This document shows, piece after piece, positions 8,603 to 16,322 of a DNA stretch of 64,000 nucleotides. Every line of letters begins with the position of its first letter. The stretch's first letter is position 1. The notes beneath the pieces are model-generated. The model did no database searches and was not told the DNA's origin. It worked only from the letters and a program-made list of their open reading frames with translations. Both the position numbers and the translations under genes were made by a program. Where the stretch lies: the NCBI RefSeq assembly GCF_000242895.2, contig NC_021171.1:468001-532000 (forward strand). The letters run 5' to 3'. This DNA comes from Bacillus sp. 1NLA3E (lineage in GTDB: Bacteria; Bacillota; Bacilli; Bacillales; Cytobacillaceae).

Positions 8603-8618
8603 TTGTCAGCGCTTACAA
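8603..8618 (-). promoter_or_regulatory. Catabolite response element (cre) upstream of dctP
   Basis: TTGTCAGCGCTTACAA fits the CcpA consensus WTGNNARCGNWWWCAW at every position and is almost palindromic. It is 31 bases upstream of the dctP start. Repression of C4-dicarboxylate uptake in glucose would follow. Confidence 0.75.
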
Positions 8619-8716
8619 GCTGTATAATATTTTCTATATTAACAGCCTATTTCGAAAATAAAGTCTTTTGGTGATATTGTTCTTATTGTTCATTTTGGTC
8701 ATGGAATGTAAGGGAT

Positions 8717-8744
8717 AAAAAAACAGGCTGTAGCAGCCTGTTTT
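8717..8744 (-). terminator. Terminator of dctB
   Basis: The stem AAAACAGGCT/AGCCTGTTTT is followed by TTTTTTTATCCC on the reverse strand, just after the dctB stop codon. Confidence 0.85.
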
Positions 8745-8750
8745 CTGAAA

Positions 8751-9791
8751 TTAAGGACGTTCTTGTTTAATCTTATTAAGAAGATTTTTACCTACTTCTT
8801 TTTCGATATCTTTATAAAGGGGAAGAAACTGTTTTTTCCAAGCTTTTTCTTGATCGCTGGTTAAGGTGTGAATTTCAATGGAAGAGTTTTGCTCAATCTC
8901 CTTTAGTTGCGTCTCATTCATTTGTTGTGATTCCTTTAAGATCCAACTAGTAGCTTCGGACATTGCACTATTAATTTGTTTCTGAACTTCAGGCGATAAT
9001 GTTTCCCAAAAATCAGTATTCATAATGACGGCATATCCCAAATACCCATGGTTACTGAGCGTAAGGTATGACTGAACCTTATATAAACCTTTTGAATAGA
9101 TATTCGATATTGTGTTTTCTTGTCCGTCAACATCATGAATTTCTAATGACCGAAAGACATTGTTAAAGGGCTGAGCGACTGGTTTGGCATCCAATAAATA
9201 GAATTGTTTCTCGAGAACCTCATCAGGCATCACACGAAAGCTTTGGCCTTTAAAATCGATGGGATTGAGTAAGGGCTTTGTATTGCTTGTCATTTGTTTG
9301 AACCCATTGCTCCAAAAGGTCATTCCTCTCATGTGTTTTTCGTCCAACATCCCAATAAGGTCTTTTCCGACTTTCCCAGTAAATACATTTGTAACGTGTT
9401 CGTCATTCTCAAACAGAAAAGGTAAATCTAGGACCTTCCATTCAGGCACCAACCCAGTCATGATTGAATAGGAAGGGGCGATCATTTGAACATCCCCCCG
9501 CTTAAGGGCATCAATTTCCTCTCCGTCTGAATATAAAATTCCATTTGGATAAATCTCCACTTTTACTTTGCCATTTGTTTTTTCTTCAACTAATTCAGCA
9601 AATTTTTGGGCAGCCAACCCCTTTGGAGTATTCTCGGCGACAACATGACTGAACCGAATAATGATCTGCTCATTTAGTCCTTTCTGTTCATCATCAAAAG
9701 AATATGTTCCTGGCTTTTTCCAATTATCGGCACCGATTAAAACTATTAATATAATAATAGTAAGAATGCTCGTTGTAACAAATGTTTTCAT
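8751..9791 (-). CDS. dctB: C4-dicarboxylate-binding protein DctB (TRAP DctP-like fold)
   Basis: This 346-residue extracytoplasmic solute-binding protein starts with a hydrophobic anchor (about residues 5-22) lacking a lipobox cysteine. The remainder is a DctP-type fold: FSHVVAENTPKGLAAQKFAE, DVQMIAPS and the ligand-arginine region KGQSFRVMPDEV. No TRAP membrane subunits (DctQM) are nearby. As in B. subtilis, DctB therefore probably works as an external sensor partner of DctS rather than as a TRAP component. It is transcribed divergently from dctSR. Confidence 0.92.
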   Translation of the reverse strand: MKTFVTTSILTIIILIVLIGADNWKKPGTYSFDDEQKGLNEQIIIRFSHVVAENTPKGLAAQKFAELVEEKTNGKVKVEIYPNGILYSDGEEIDALKRGDVQMIAPSYSIMTGLVPEWKVLDLPFLFENDEHVTNVFTGKVGKDLIGMLDEKHMRGMTFWSNGFKQMTSNTKPLLNPIDFKGQSFRVMPDEVLEKQFYLLDAKPVAQPFNNVFRSLEIHDVDGQENTISNIYSKGLYKVQSYLTLSNHGYLGYAVIMNTDFWETLSPEVQKQINSAMSEATSWILKESQQMNETQLKEIEQNSSIEIHTLTSDQEKAWKKQFLPLYKDIEKEVGKNLLNKIKQERP

Positions 9792-9895
9792 AGTCTTCCA
9801 CCATTAGCTTTTTTTTTAATAATAACATTTTTTAAAATAATGTATAAATTTTTCATGGTAAAATAAAGTTAACTTGTTTTTAGGGGACTTTGGAT

Positions 9896-11503
9896 ATGCG
9901 GATTTCAATTCAGTGGAAAATCACCAGTTTAATCGTTTTTATCTTAGGTTTCTCGCTACTATTCCTTGGAGTCGTTCTGATTAGCGAATTTCTTCACCAA
10001 GAGGAAAACAGGATTCACGAGCATGCCATGCTGACGGCTCGAACGGTAGCAGAGCTTCCAGAGATAATAAATAATCTTTCTGGTAATGATCAGAGCAAAA
10101 GCCAGCTTCAAAAAACAGTAGAGAAAATTCGTATGATTAATAACGCAGACTATATAGTTGTGATGGATATGAAGAGAGTAAGGTACACTCATCCAGTCAA
10201 AGAAATGATAGGAAAGGTTTCAGCGGGGGAGGATGAAGGGGCCGCTTTTGCCGAGCATTCATACATTTCCGAAGCAACAGGAGAAATAGGAACCGTGATC
10301 CGAGCGTTCGTTCCGATCATAAATGAAAATCATGAGCAAATTGGTGTAATTATGGCAGGCTTTAAGCTTCCGGGTTTAATTGAAACCTTGCTTCATGTGA
10401 AGAAGGAGATTTTATTAACTGGGGGAATCGCTCTATTTTTTGGGGGCTGGGGGGCATGGGCTTTAGCCAGGCAAATTAAAAGGGATATGTTTCAGCTTGA
10501 GCCTCATGAGATTGCCCAAATTGTTGTAGAACGTACCGAAACCTTTAACGCGATGCATGAAGGGATAATTGCCATTGATAGGAATGAGCGAATTACGATT
10601 TTTAATAACCGTGCGAAGGAGATTCTAGGGATCGTAGGAGAGGTTATTGGCAAAAAGATAACCGAGGTTTTGCCAGATACCTATCTTCCAGAAATCCTCC
10701 AATTTGAGAAATCCATCTATAATAAAGATTTATATATTAATAATTTGATGATTGTAAGCAATCGAGTGCCTATTAAGGTAGATAACAAGATAGTAGGGGC
10801 GATAGCTATATTCCAAGATCGAACTCAAGTCAAAAACCTTGCCGAAGAACTAACTGGAGTAAAAGCATTTGTAAACGCTTTACGTGTCCAAAATCACGAA
10901 CATATAAATAAGCTACATACGATTGCGGGGTTAATGCAATTAGGGAATAAAGATAAAGCACTAGAATATGTTTTCCAGGTTACAGAAGAGCAAGAGGAAT
11001 TAACGAGGTTCTTAAGCAAAAATATTCACGATGACAGTTTATCTGGTTTATTGTTAAGTAAGGTAAGCCGTGGAAGAGAACTAGGAATACAAGTAATTAT
11101 TGATCGCAATAGCTATTTACGTGAATTTCCAAAATTGCTGGATCACCATGACTTTGTCCTAATGATTGGAAACCTAATAGAAAATGCTTACGATTCTTTT
11201 ATAACCATGCAGAATGAAAGTAATGAAATCTATGTAAGTATCCGTCAAACCGATAAAATCCTTCATATGCTTGTTGAAGATAACGGATGTGGAATAAATG
11301 AAAACGATCTTCCATTTATTTTTGATAATGGATATTCCTCGAAAGGTAAACTTGGAAGAGGATTAGGTTTATTTTTAGTCAAACAAATCGTTGAAAAAGG
11401 AAAAGGGAAAATTCATGTTGATTCCGAAGCGGGTGCGGGAACGTCCTTTCAAATTACGTTTGAAAATGATCCATCATTAAATGGGGGTGAAAGGTTTGTT
11501 TAA
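9896..11503 (+). CDS. dctS: C4-dicarboxylate sensor histidine kinase DctS
   Basis: This 535-residue CitA/DcuS-type kinase is predicted to sense external C4-dicarboxylates together with DctB and to phosphorylate DctR. It has an extracytoplasmic Cache/PAS-like domain (about 40-170) between two TM helices and a cytoplasmic PAS domain (about 215-325). The H-box is of the Spo0B/DcuS class (QNHEHINKLHTIAGLMQLG). ATPase boxes follow: NLIENAYDS, DNGCGI and GRGLGLFLVKQIVE. The start is the ATG at 9896, with AGGGG 9 bases upstream; the TTG at 9890 is too close to that RBS. It overlaps dctR. Confidence 0.95.
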   Translation: MRISIQWKITSLIVFILGFSLLFLGVVLISEFLHQEENRIHEHAMLTARTVAELPEIINNLSGNDQSKSQLQKTVEKIRMINNADYIVVMDMKRVRYTHPVKEMIGKVSAGEDEGAAFAEHSYISEATGEIGTVIRAFVPIINENHEQIGVIMAGFKLPGLIETLLHVKKEILLTGGIALFFGGWGAWALARQIKRDMFQLEPHEIAQIVVERTETFNAMHEGIIAIDRNERITIFNNRAKEILGIVGEVIGKKITEVLPDTYLPEILQFEKSIYNKDLYINNLMIVSNRVPIKVDNKIVGAIAIFQDRTQVKNLAEELTGVKAFVNALRVQNHEHINKLHTIAGLMQLGNKDKALEYVFQVTEEQEELTRFLSKNIHDDSLSGLLLSKVSRGRELGIQVIIDRNSYLREFPKLLDHHDFVLMIGNLIENAYDSFITMQNESNEIYVSIRQTDKILHMLVEDNGCGINENDLPFIFDNGYSSKGKLGRGLGLFLVKQIVEKGKGKIHVDSEAGAGTSFQITFENDPSLNGGERFV

Positions 11504-12170
11504 AGTCCTCTTAATCGAAGATGATCCCATGGTACAAGAAGTGAATCGGCAATTTGTGAATATGGTTAACGGGTTTAAAATCATAGGTGCTGCTTCAAAT
11601 GGTCTTGAAGGAATTAATCTGATTCAGCAGTTAAAACCAGATTTAGTTTTGATTGATGTATATATGCCAAATCAGGACGGGCTTAAAACTTTAAAGCAAA
11701 TCCGTTCAAAAGGTTATAAGGTGGACTTAATTGCGATTACAGCTGCTAGTGATATGGATACTGTTCGGTCATTCCTTCAACAAGGAGCATTTGATTACAT
11801 TATGAAGCCCTTCAAGTTCGAACGTATTAAGAAGGCATTGGAGAATTACCGTTCTTTCAGGATGCAACTAAATGAGAAGCAAACCATTTCACAGGAGGAG
11901 CTGGATGAAGTTCTATTTCAAGGGGAATTAACAGCACGAGCAGATCTTCCAAAAGGTTTAAATGCATTTACTTTAACGAAGGTGAGTGCCTACTTGTCTG
12001 GTCATTCAACTCCCATTTCAGCCGAGGAAGTTGCCGAAGGTCTCGGAATTGCTAGAGTGACAGCGCGACGCTATTTAGAGTATCTTGAAAAATGTAGAAA
12101 GGTGAAAATAGATATTCAGTACGGCGGGGTTGGTCGACCGATAAATCGTTATATATTATTGAATAATTAG
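11496..12170 (+). CDS. dctR: C4-dicarboxylate response regulator DctR (CitB class)
   Basis: This is a response regulator of about 224 residues. Its receiver domain has the phospho-acceptor in LVLIDVYMPNQDG and the conserved Lys in DYIMKPFKFER. A CitB-type C-terminal helix-turn-helix follows (ISAEEVAEGLGIARVTARRY). The chosen TTG start gives MFKVLLIEDD, which matches the family N-terminus and has GGGGG upstream; GTG 11487 and ATG 11481 remain possible. It overlaps the end of dctS by 8 bases, so translation is coupled. The likely target is dctP. Confidence 0.93.
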   Translation: MFKVLLIEDDPMVQEVNRQFVNMVNGFKIIGAASNGLEGINLIQQLKPDLVLIDVYMPNQDGLKTLKQIRSKGYKVDLIAITAASDMDTVRSFLQQGAFDYIMKPFKFERIKKALENYRSFRMQLNEKQTISQEELDEVLFQGELTARADLPKGLNAFTLTKVSAYLSGHSTPISAEEVAEGLGIARVTARRYLEYLEKCRKVKIDIQYGGVGRPINRYILLNN

Positions 12171-12282
12171 ACAGAGCATTGGATTTGTCATGGATTTGTG
12201 TGGAAAACCCATCCTCGGGTGTTTGAATTTTATAATTTTGTCGAAATATAGGTGATTGTGCCGATTTTTTCGTTTAATTCAC

Positions 12283-12310
12283 TTGGCAAATTGGAAATTT
12301 GGCTTAAAAT
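12283..12310 (+). promoter_or_regulatory. Putative SigA promoter of the histidine kinase gene
   Basis: TTGGCA (12283-12288) and TAAAAT (12305-12310) are separated by 16 bases, about 50 bases upstream of the kinase start. Confidence 0.5.
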
Positions 12311-12359
12311 AGGAATAGAGTATAAATTTGGTAGAAATCGTCAAGAGGGGTTAAATTTT

Positions 12360-13610
12360 ATGCATGATTATGTTCACGGGAAAAAGATGATTAATGAAGA
12401 AGTGAAGGCAGTAAAACTATTTTTGTGGTTGTTTTATATTGTATTTATATCTTTTGATATTTATTACTATTATATATTTCCAAGATCTGTTGATAAAAGT
12501 GTCGGTATTCCGGAACATGGACTTGGATATTGGATTTATTTTTTTATTGCAACACTGTTACCATTATCGATATATCTAATTAAAAAGGGACATACATATG
12601 CTGTTAAATATATTTATACTGTTGGTTACCTTTTTTTTGACACGGTAAATAATTTATTGGTGTTTTTTGCAAACCACCCTAAGTCATTTGAAAGCGGAAA
12701 CCTGGTCGAAATTTTATTGATTTTGTTCTCCCCTATTTTTATAAATAAGAAATTTTTTTGGTTCGTTTCTATTGGGGTAATTGGAAAGTATATTATTCTC
12801 GCTATTGCACTTAAACAAGCAATACTAATACTTCCAACAATTGTTCTTACCACACTTGCTTTAGTTTCATACATAATTCTATCTCGCTTTCTTTCGTATA
12901 TTAGCACCTTAACAAACGTTTTCGAGGACCTTCATAAAAAAGAAAAATTGGCCTTTCTTGGCCAAATGGCAACCTCTGTTGGTCATGAAATTCGGAATCC
13001 GTTATCAGCATTAAAGGGATTCACACAGTTACAGCAGGAGAGGGATAAAAGCGAAAATACTTTTTATCCGATCATGATTCAAGAAATAGATCGAATTGAT
13101 ACAATTGTTGATGATTTAATGATTTTAGGGAAGCCGAAATCACCAAATTTAAAACAGAATGATATAAAAGAAATCACAGATTATGTTACATCTGTTTCCA
13201 ACCAACATGCTGAGAGTTATGGGACTAAAATCATTGTTAATCAATGTGAGGATCTGCCGAAGATTGAATGTGATGAAAAACAAATGAAGCAGGTATTTAT
13301 TAATATAATCAAAAATGCGATTGAGTCCATGCCATCTGGTGGAGTAGTAGAGGTAAGTTGCTCATCAAAAGAAAAAGATAAGGTAAAAATAGTTGTTCAG
13401 GATCAGGGGTGCGGTATTGATGCTGAAAAAGTTAAGAAGCTTGGAGAACCATTCTATACAACGAAGCAAGATGGAACAGGATTGGGTTTACTCGTTACCA
13501 AAAAAATTATCGATGACCATCAAGGTGAAATTCAATTTTATAGCCAAATCGGTGAGGGGACTAAAGTAGAAGTCACATTGCCAATTAAACATATAAAAAA
13601 ATTAGCTTAA
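12360..13610 (+). CDS. Membrane sensor histidine kinase with a shared novel N-terminal sensor domain
   Basis: This 416-residue kinase has about six TM helices (residues ~15-190) followed directly by a HisKA/HATPase module: H-box SVGHEIRNPLSALKGFTQL, N-box IIKNAIESMPSGG, DQGCGI and GTGLGL. The kinase half resembles sporulation kinases (KinB/KinD/KinE), but no response regulator is adjacent. The membrane half is strikingly similar to that of the HD-GYP protein at 14997. Both share YYYIFP, LGxxIYxxxxxLLPL, SGNxVE, ILFSPIFxNxKxFW and KYII. The ATG at 12360 is chosen for AAGAGGGG upstream; in-frame codons from 12252 have no RBS. A Spo0F/Spo0A target is plausible but inferred. Confidence 0.85.
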   Translation: MHDYVHGKKMINEEVKAVKLFLWLFYIVFISFDIYYYYIFPRSVDKSVGIPEHGLGYWIYFFIATLLPLSIYLIKKGHTYAVKYIYTVGYLFFDTVNNLLVFFANHPKSFESGNLVEILLILFSPIFINKKFFWFVSIGVIGKYIILAIALKQAILILPTIVLTTLALVSYIILSRFLSYISTLTNVFEDLHKKEKLAFLGQMATSVGHEIRNPLSALKGFTQLQQERDKSENTFYPIMIQEIDRIDTIVDDLMILGKPKSPNLKQNDIKEITDYVTSVSNQHAESYGTKIIVNQCEDLPKIECDEKQMKQVFINIIKNAIESMPSGGVVEVSCSSKEKDKVKIVVQDQGCGIDAEKVKKLGEPFYTTKQDGTGLGLLVTKKIIDDHQGEIQFYSQIGEGTKVEVTLPIKHIKKLA

Positions 13611-13743
13611 AAAAAACCGAGATAATAAATATTATTGAATTCTTTTTGACATCTTAAAGAATTCGATACAATGCGTGAATAATATCACAAGTCTTTTTTC
13701 TCTTTTTCCTTATATTTAATAGAGGAGAAAGAGGAGGGACAAC

Positions 13744-14763
13744 GTGAAAACAAAAAAGTGGTACGCTAGACAATTAAAAAGAAGACCAATTGAATTTACA
13801 AGACATGGAATCCAAATAATGTTTTTGTTTTTCCTAATGTATGTTGGAGTCCGATTTTATCAATTCTATATATATTTTTCCTCACAAGGGGTAGGCTCAT
13901 ATGTTGAGAGACCATCAGCTGTGGAAGGGTTTTTGCCGATAAGTGCATTGGTTGCTTTAAAGGTATGGGTTACAACCGGGGAGTTTGACCACATTCATCC
14001 AGCGGGTTTGTTATTATTCACCTTTTTTATTGGTTCAGGTATTCTTTTTCGAAAAGCATTTTGTAGCTGGATTTGTCCGGTTGGAACAATAAGCGAAATG
14101 ACAGGAATGTTAGGTAAAAAGATATTCAAAAAAAACTATGATCTCCCCAAATGGGCGACATGGATTTTGTACCCATTAAAATACTTATTGCTCGCATTTT
14201 TTCTCAAATTAATCATTTTCGATATGCCTGTTTTAGATGCAAAAGAATTCTTATTAAGCCCTTATAATCAAATATCAGATGTGAAAATGCTATTATTTTT
14301 TCTTAATATAGGTGGGTTTGCCCTAAAATTCATCATAGTGGTCTTTTTGATCTCGTTGTTCGTTAAGAATTTCTGGTGTAGATTTTTATGCCCTTATGGA
14401 GCTCTTATTGGCTTAGGTTCTTTGGTTGGAATAACAAAAATTAAGCGGAATGAAGATTCCTGTATCAATTGTAATGCATGCACGCGTGTATGCCCGCAGA
14501 GAATAAAGGTATCAGAAAAGAAAGCCGTGTTAACGCCAGAGTGCTCATCATGTATGCTATGTGTTGAGGCATGTCCGGTTAAGGATACGTTAAATATGCA
14601 TGTCGGTAAAAAGAAGGTTAATAAGTGGGTCGTCCCAGTGGTGTTCTTTATTGTTTTTGCCATCATCGTTATAACAGCGAAGTTAACTGGAAATTGGAAT
14701 ACATCTATTTCTTTCGAAGATTTTAGACAATTAATTCCTAGTATGGATTATATAGGTCATTAA
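13744..14763 (+). CDS. Membrane-bound polyferredoxin (NapH/CcoG-like 4Fe-4S protein)
   Basis: This 339-residue protein has about five TM helices carrying two Cys-x3-Cys-Pro motifs (CSWICPVG and CRFLCPYGA). A cytoplasmic di-cluster ferredoxin domain follows (CINCNACTRVCPQ and CSSCMLCVEACPV). NapH/NosR/CcoG relatives move electrons between the quinol pool and an acceptor. The GTG start at 13744 has GAGGAGGGA 7 bases upstream. It sits between two proteins with the same membrane sensor domain and ends in a strong terminator. A redox input to those sensors is therefore conceivable, but no partner oxidoreductase is present. Confidence 0.85.
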   Translation: MKTKKWYARQLKRRPIEFTRHGIQIMFLFFLMYVGVRFYQFYIYFSSQGVGSYVERPSAVEGFLPISALVALKVWVTTGEFDHIHPAGLLLFTFFIGSGILFRKAFCSWICPVGTISEMTGMLGKKIFKKNYDLPKWATWILYPLKYLLLAFFLKLIIFDMPVLDAKEFLLSPYNQISDVKMLLFFLNIGGFALKFIIVVFLISLFVKNFWCRFLCPYGALIGLGSLVGITKIKRNEDSCINCNACTRVCPQRIKVSEKKAVLTPECSSCMLCVEACPVKDTLNMHVGKKKVNKWVVPVVFFIVFAIIVITAKLTGNWNTSISFEDFRQLIPSMDYIGH

Positions 14764-14774
14764 TGACTGCCTTG

Positions 14775-14806
14775 AAAGCGCCGGACAAATTTTGTTCGGC
14801 GCTTTT
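14775..14806 (+). terminator. Terminator after the polyferredoxin gene
   Basis: The stem AAAGCGCCG ... CGGCGCTTT, with an ACAAA/TTTGT inner part, ends in TTTTT. It separates the polyferredoxin gene from the HD-GYP operon. Confidence 0.9.
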
Positions 14807-14996
14807 TGAACTTTAAGTAAAGGAAAATCGACGTTTCTATTAATTTTTTAAAAAATGGTCTTTTTTGGACATGAGTTTCTATTTTACTCGTATTTGTTTT
14901 CGTTTATAATGGAGGAAAATGTCGACAATTGACGAAACTATATAAAATGGACTGAAATTACTTTTAAAATGGCAGACAACTCGAGAGGTAGATTAA

Positions 14997-16157
14997 ATGC
15001 ATATTAAAGGTACTGAGACAACTTTAGTAAATGAGGAAAAACGAACAGTTAAGTGGTTTTTAAGTTTGTTTTATTTTATTTCGATAGGCTATGATCTTTG
15101 TTATTACTATATTTTCCCAAAATATGTCTTCCACACAGATAAAGGGAATGTAAGCAAATTAGGCTTTGGTATTTATGTATTAATGTTTGCTCTACTACCA
15201 TTGGCATTGTACCTGGTGAAACATGGGAAACAAAGTCTAGTTAAATATGCGTATTTTATAAGTTATATTATCATAACTCTTGCCGATGATCTTGTTACTT
15301 ATTTAGGTTCTTCTCTTCATTATGCAAGTGGAAATGTTGTTGAAGTTTTCTTTATTCTGTTTTCACCTATATTTGTTAATAGGAAATATTTTTGGCTTAC
15401 TTCTTTAGGGACAATAACAAAGTACATTATTATAGGCTTAATATTAAGTACAACGAACGCCTTTGCCCCAATAATTTTTGTTATTGTTTTTGCAATTGTT
15501 GCTTATATATTTTTAAACCGCTTTACAGGGCATGTTCGAGCAATTGAAGACTCCTTTGATAAGCAACTACAAGGTATAGTAAAAGGAGTCATAGCGACTC
15601 TTGAATTGAAGGACCCTTATACAAGAGGTCACAGTGAACGAGTTGCCTACTATGCATTAGCGTTGGCAAAAGAAATGGGTGGATTTTCATCAAGTGAGTT
15701 AAAAGAATTTAATTATGCCTGTTTATTGCATGACGTTGGGAAAATACACGTTCCTGATCAAATATTAATGAAACCACAAGAATTAACTGATGAAGAATAT
15801 GAAGTGATTAAAACACATCCTTCTGTTGGTGCTGAAGCAATGGCAGGGGTAGAAGGATTGAAAAATGGGATTAAAGTGATTCGTTCCCATCATGAACGTT
15901 GGGATGGAAAAGGCTATCCAGATCAATTAGCGGAAGAATGTATTCCGCTTCTGGCAAGAATAACATCGATTGCAGATGCTTTTGATGCCATGACCTCATC
16001 AAGATCCTACCGTGAGGCGATGCCCCTACCGAAAGCCTATCAAATAATTATCGAAGGAAAAGGTACACAATTTGACCCCAATCTAGTAGAAACGTTTGAG
16101 AAAGTATATTCACAGTGGGTTGATTTTCATCAAAAATATCAGTGGGGGAAAAAATAA
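14997..16157 (+). CDS. Membrane-anchored HD-GYP phosphodiesterase
   Basis: This 386-residue protein has about six N-terminal TM helices and a cytoplasmic HD-GYP domain. The HD dyad is at about 245-246 (LLHDVGKIH) and the GYP signature is at about 306 (HHERWDGKGYP). HD-GYP enzymes hydrolyse c-di-GMP or related cyclic dinucleotides with a bimetal or trimetal centre. The metal-ligand motifs (TRGHSERV, HD, HH) are all present. The membrane domain is paralogous to that of the kinase at 12360. The ATG has GAGAGG upstream. Only 20 bases separate it from the peptide gene at 16178, so both may share a transcript. It may supply a link to the c-di-GMP riboswitch at 36 kb. Confidence 0.9.
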   Translation: MHIKGTETTLVNEEKRTVKWFLSLFYFISIGYDLCYYYIFPKYVFHTDKGNVSKLGFGIYVLMFALLPLALYLVKHGKQSLVKYAYFISYIIITLADDLVTYLGSSLHYASGNVVEVFFILFSPIFVNRKYFWLTSLGTITKYIIIGLILSTTNAFAPIIFVIVFAIVAYIFLNRFTGHVRAIEDSFDKQLQGIVKGVIATLELKDPYTRGHSERVAYYALALAKEMGGFSSSELKEFNYACLLHDVGKIHVPDQILMKPQELTDEEYEVIKTHPSVGAEAMAGVEGLKNGIKVIRSHHERWDGKGYPDQLAEECIPLLARITSIADAFDAMTSSRSYREAMPLPKAYQIIIEGKGTQFDPNLVETFEKVYSQWVDFHQKYQWGKK

Positions 16158-16177
16158 ATTAGAAAGGAGGTGAAATT

Positions 16178-16243
16178 ATGAAAATTCGCAAACTTGTTAA
16201 AATAAAAACCACTTGCTGGTGGTGTTTTTTAGGCGGAATGTAA
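16178..16243 (+). CDS. 21-residue CxxC peptide, candidate precursor peptide
   Basis: The RBS AAAGGAGGTG with 6-base spacing to ATG is among the strongest in the window. The peptide has a lysine-rich N-terminus (MKIRKLVKIKTT) and the C-terminal core CWWCFLGGM. It is too short for routine gene calling. A gene for a protein with a PqqD-like precursor-recognition domain fused to an M50 protease lies 75 bases downstream, which makes a ribosomally made, processed peptide the best hypothesis. A caution is that its codons also form a hairpin with a T-tract (16208-16230), so part of this sequence could simply be a terminator. Confidence 0.5.
   Translation: MKIRKLVKIKTTCWWCFLGGM
16204..16230 (+). terminator. 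Hairpin plus T-tract inside the peptide reading frame
   Basis: ACCAC (16208-16212) pairs with GTGGT (16219-16223), flanked by AAAA and GTTTTTT. The short stem makes a weak or leaky terminator that could end the HD-GYP transcript or reduce readthrough into the protease gene. Confidence 0.45.
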
Positions 16244-16253
16244 ATCTTAAGGG

Positions 16254-16302
16254 AGGGGGGATGCTGTTATGCTATTTGTTAAGCTTGCATCCCTCATTTT
16301 TT
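16254..16302 (+). terminator. Attenuator-like terminator before the M50 protease gene
   Basis: GGGATGC (16258-16264) pairs with GCATCCC (16287-16293) across a 22-base loop, then ATTTTTT follows. No promoter fits between it and the protease start at 16319, so the protease must be expressed by readthrough. Leaky terminators between abundant precursor genes and their processing genes are common in peptide operons. Confidence 0.65.
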
Positions 16303-16322
16303 GTAAAGGGTGTTCTGATTGA
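16269..16322 (+). CDS. Possible second small CxxC peptide (17 residues), coupled to the protease gene
   Basis: ATG 16269 lies 8 bases after GGGAGGGGGG and opens a 17-codon frame ending FCKGCSD. Its TGA overlaps the TTG start of the protease gene (TTGA), suggesting coupled translation. The sequence overlaps the attenuator hairpin, and the G-run may exist for that hairpin, so this could be chance. The shared C-x-x-C near the C-terminus of both small frames is the reason to list it. Confidence 0.3.
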   Translation: MLFVKLASLIFCKGCSD

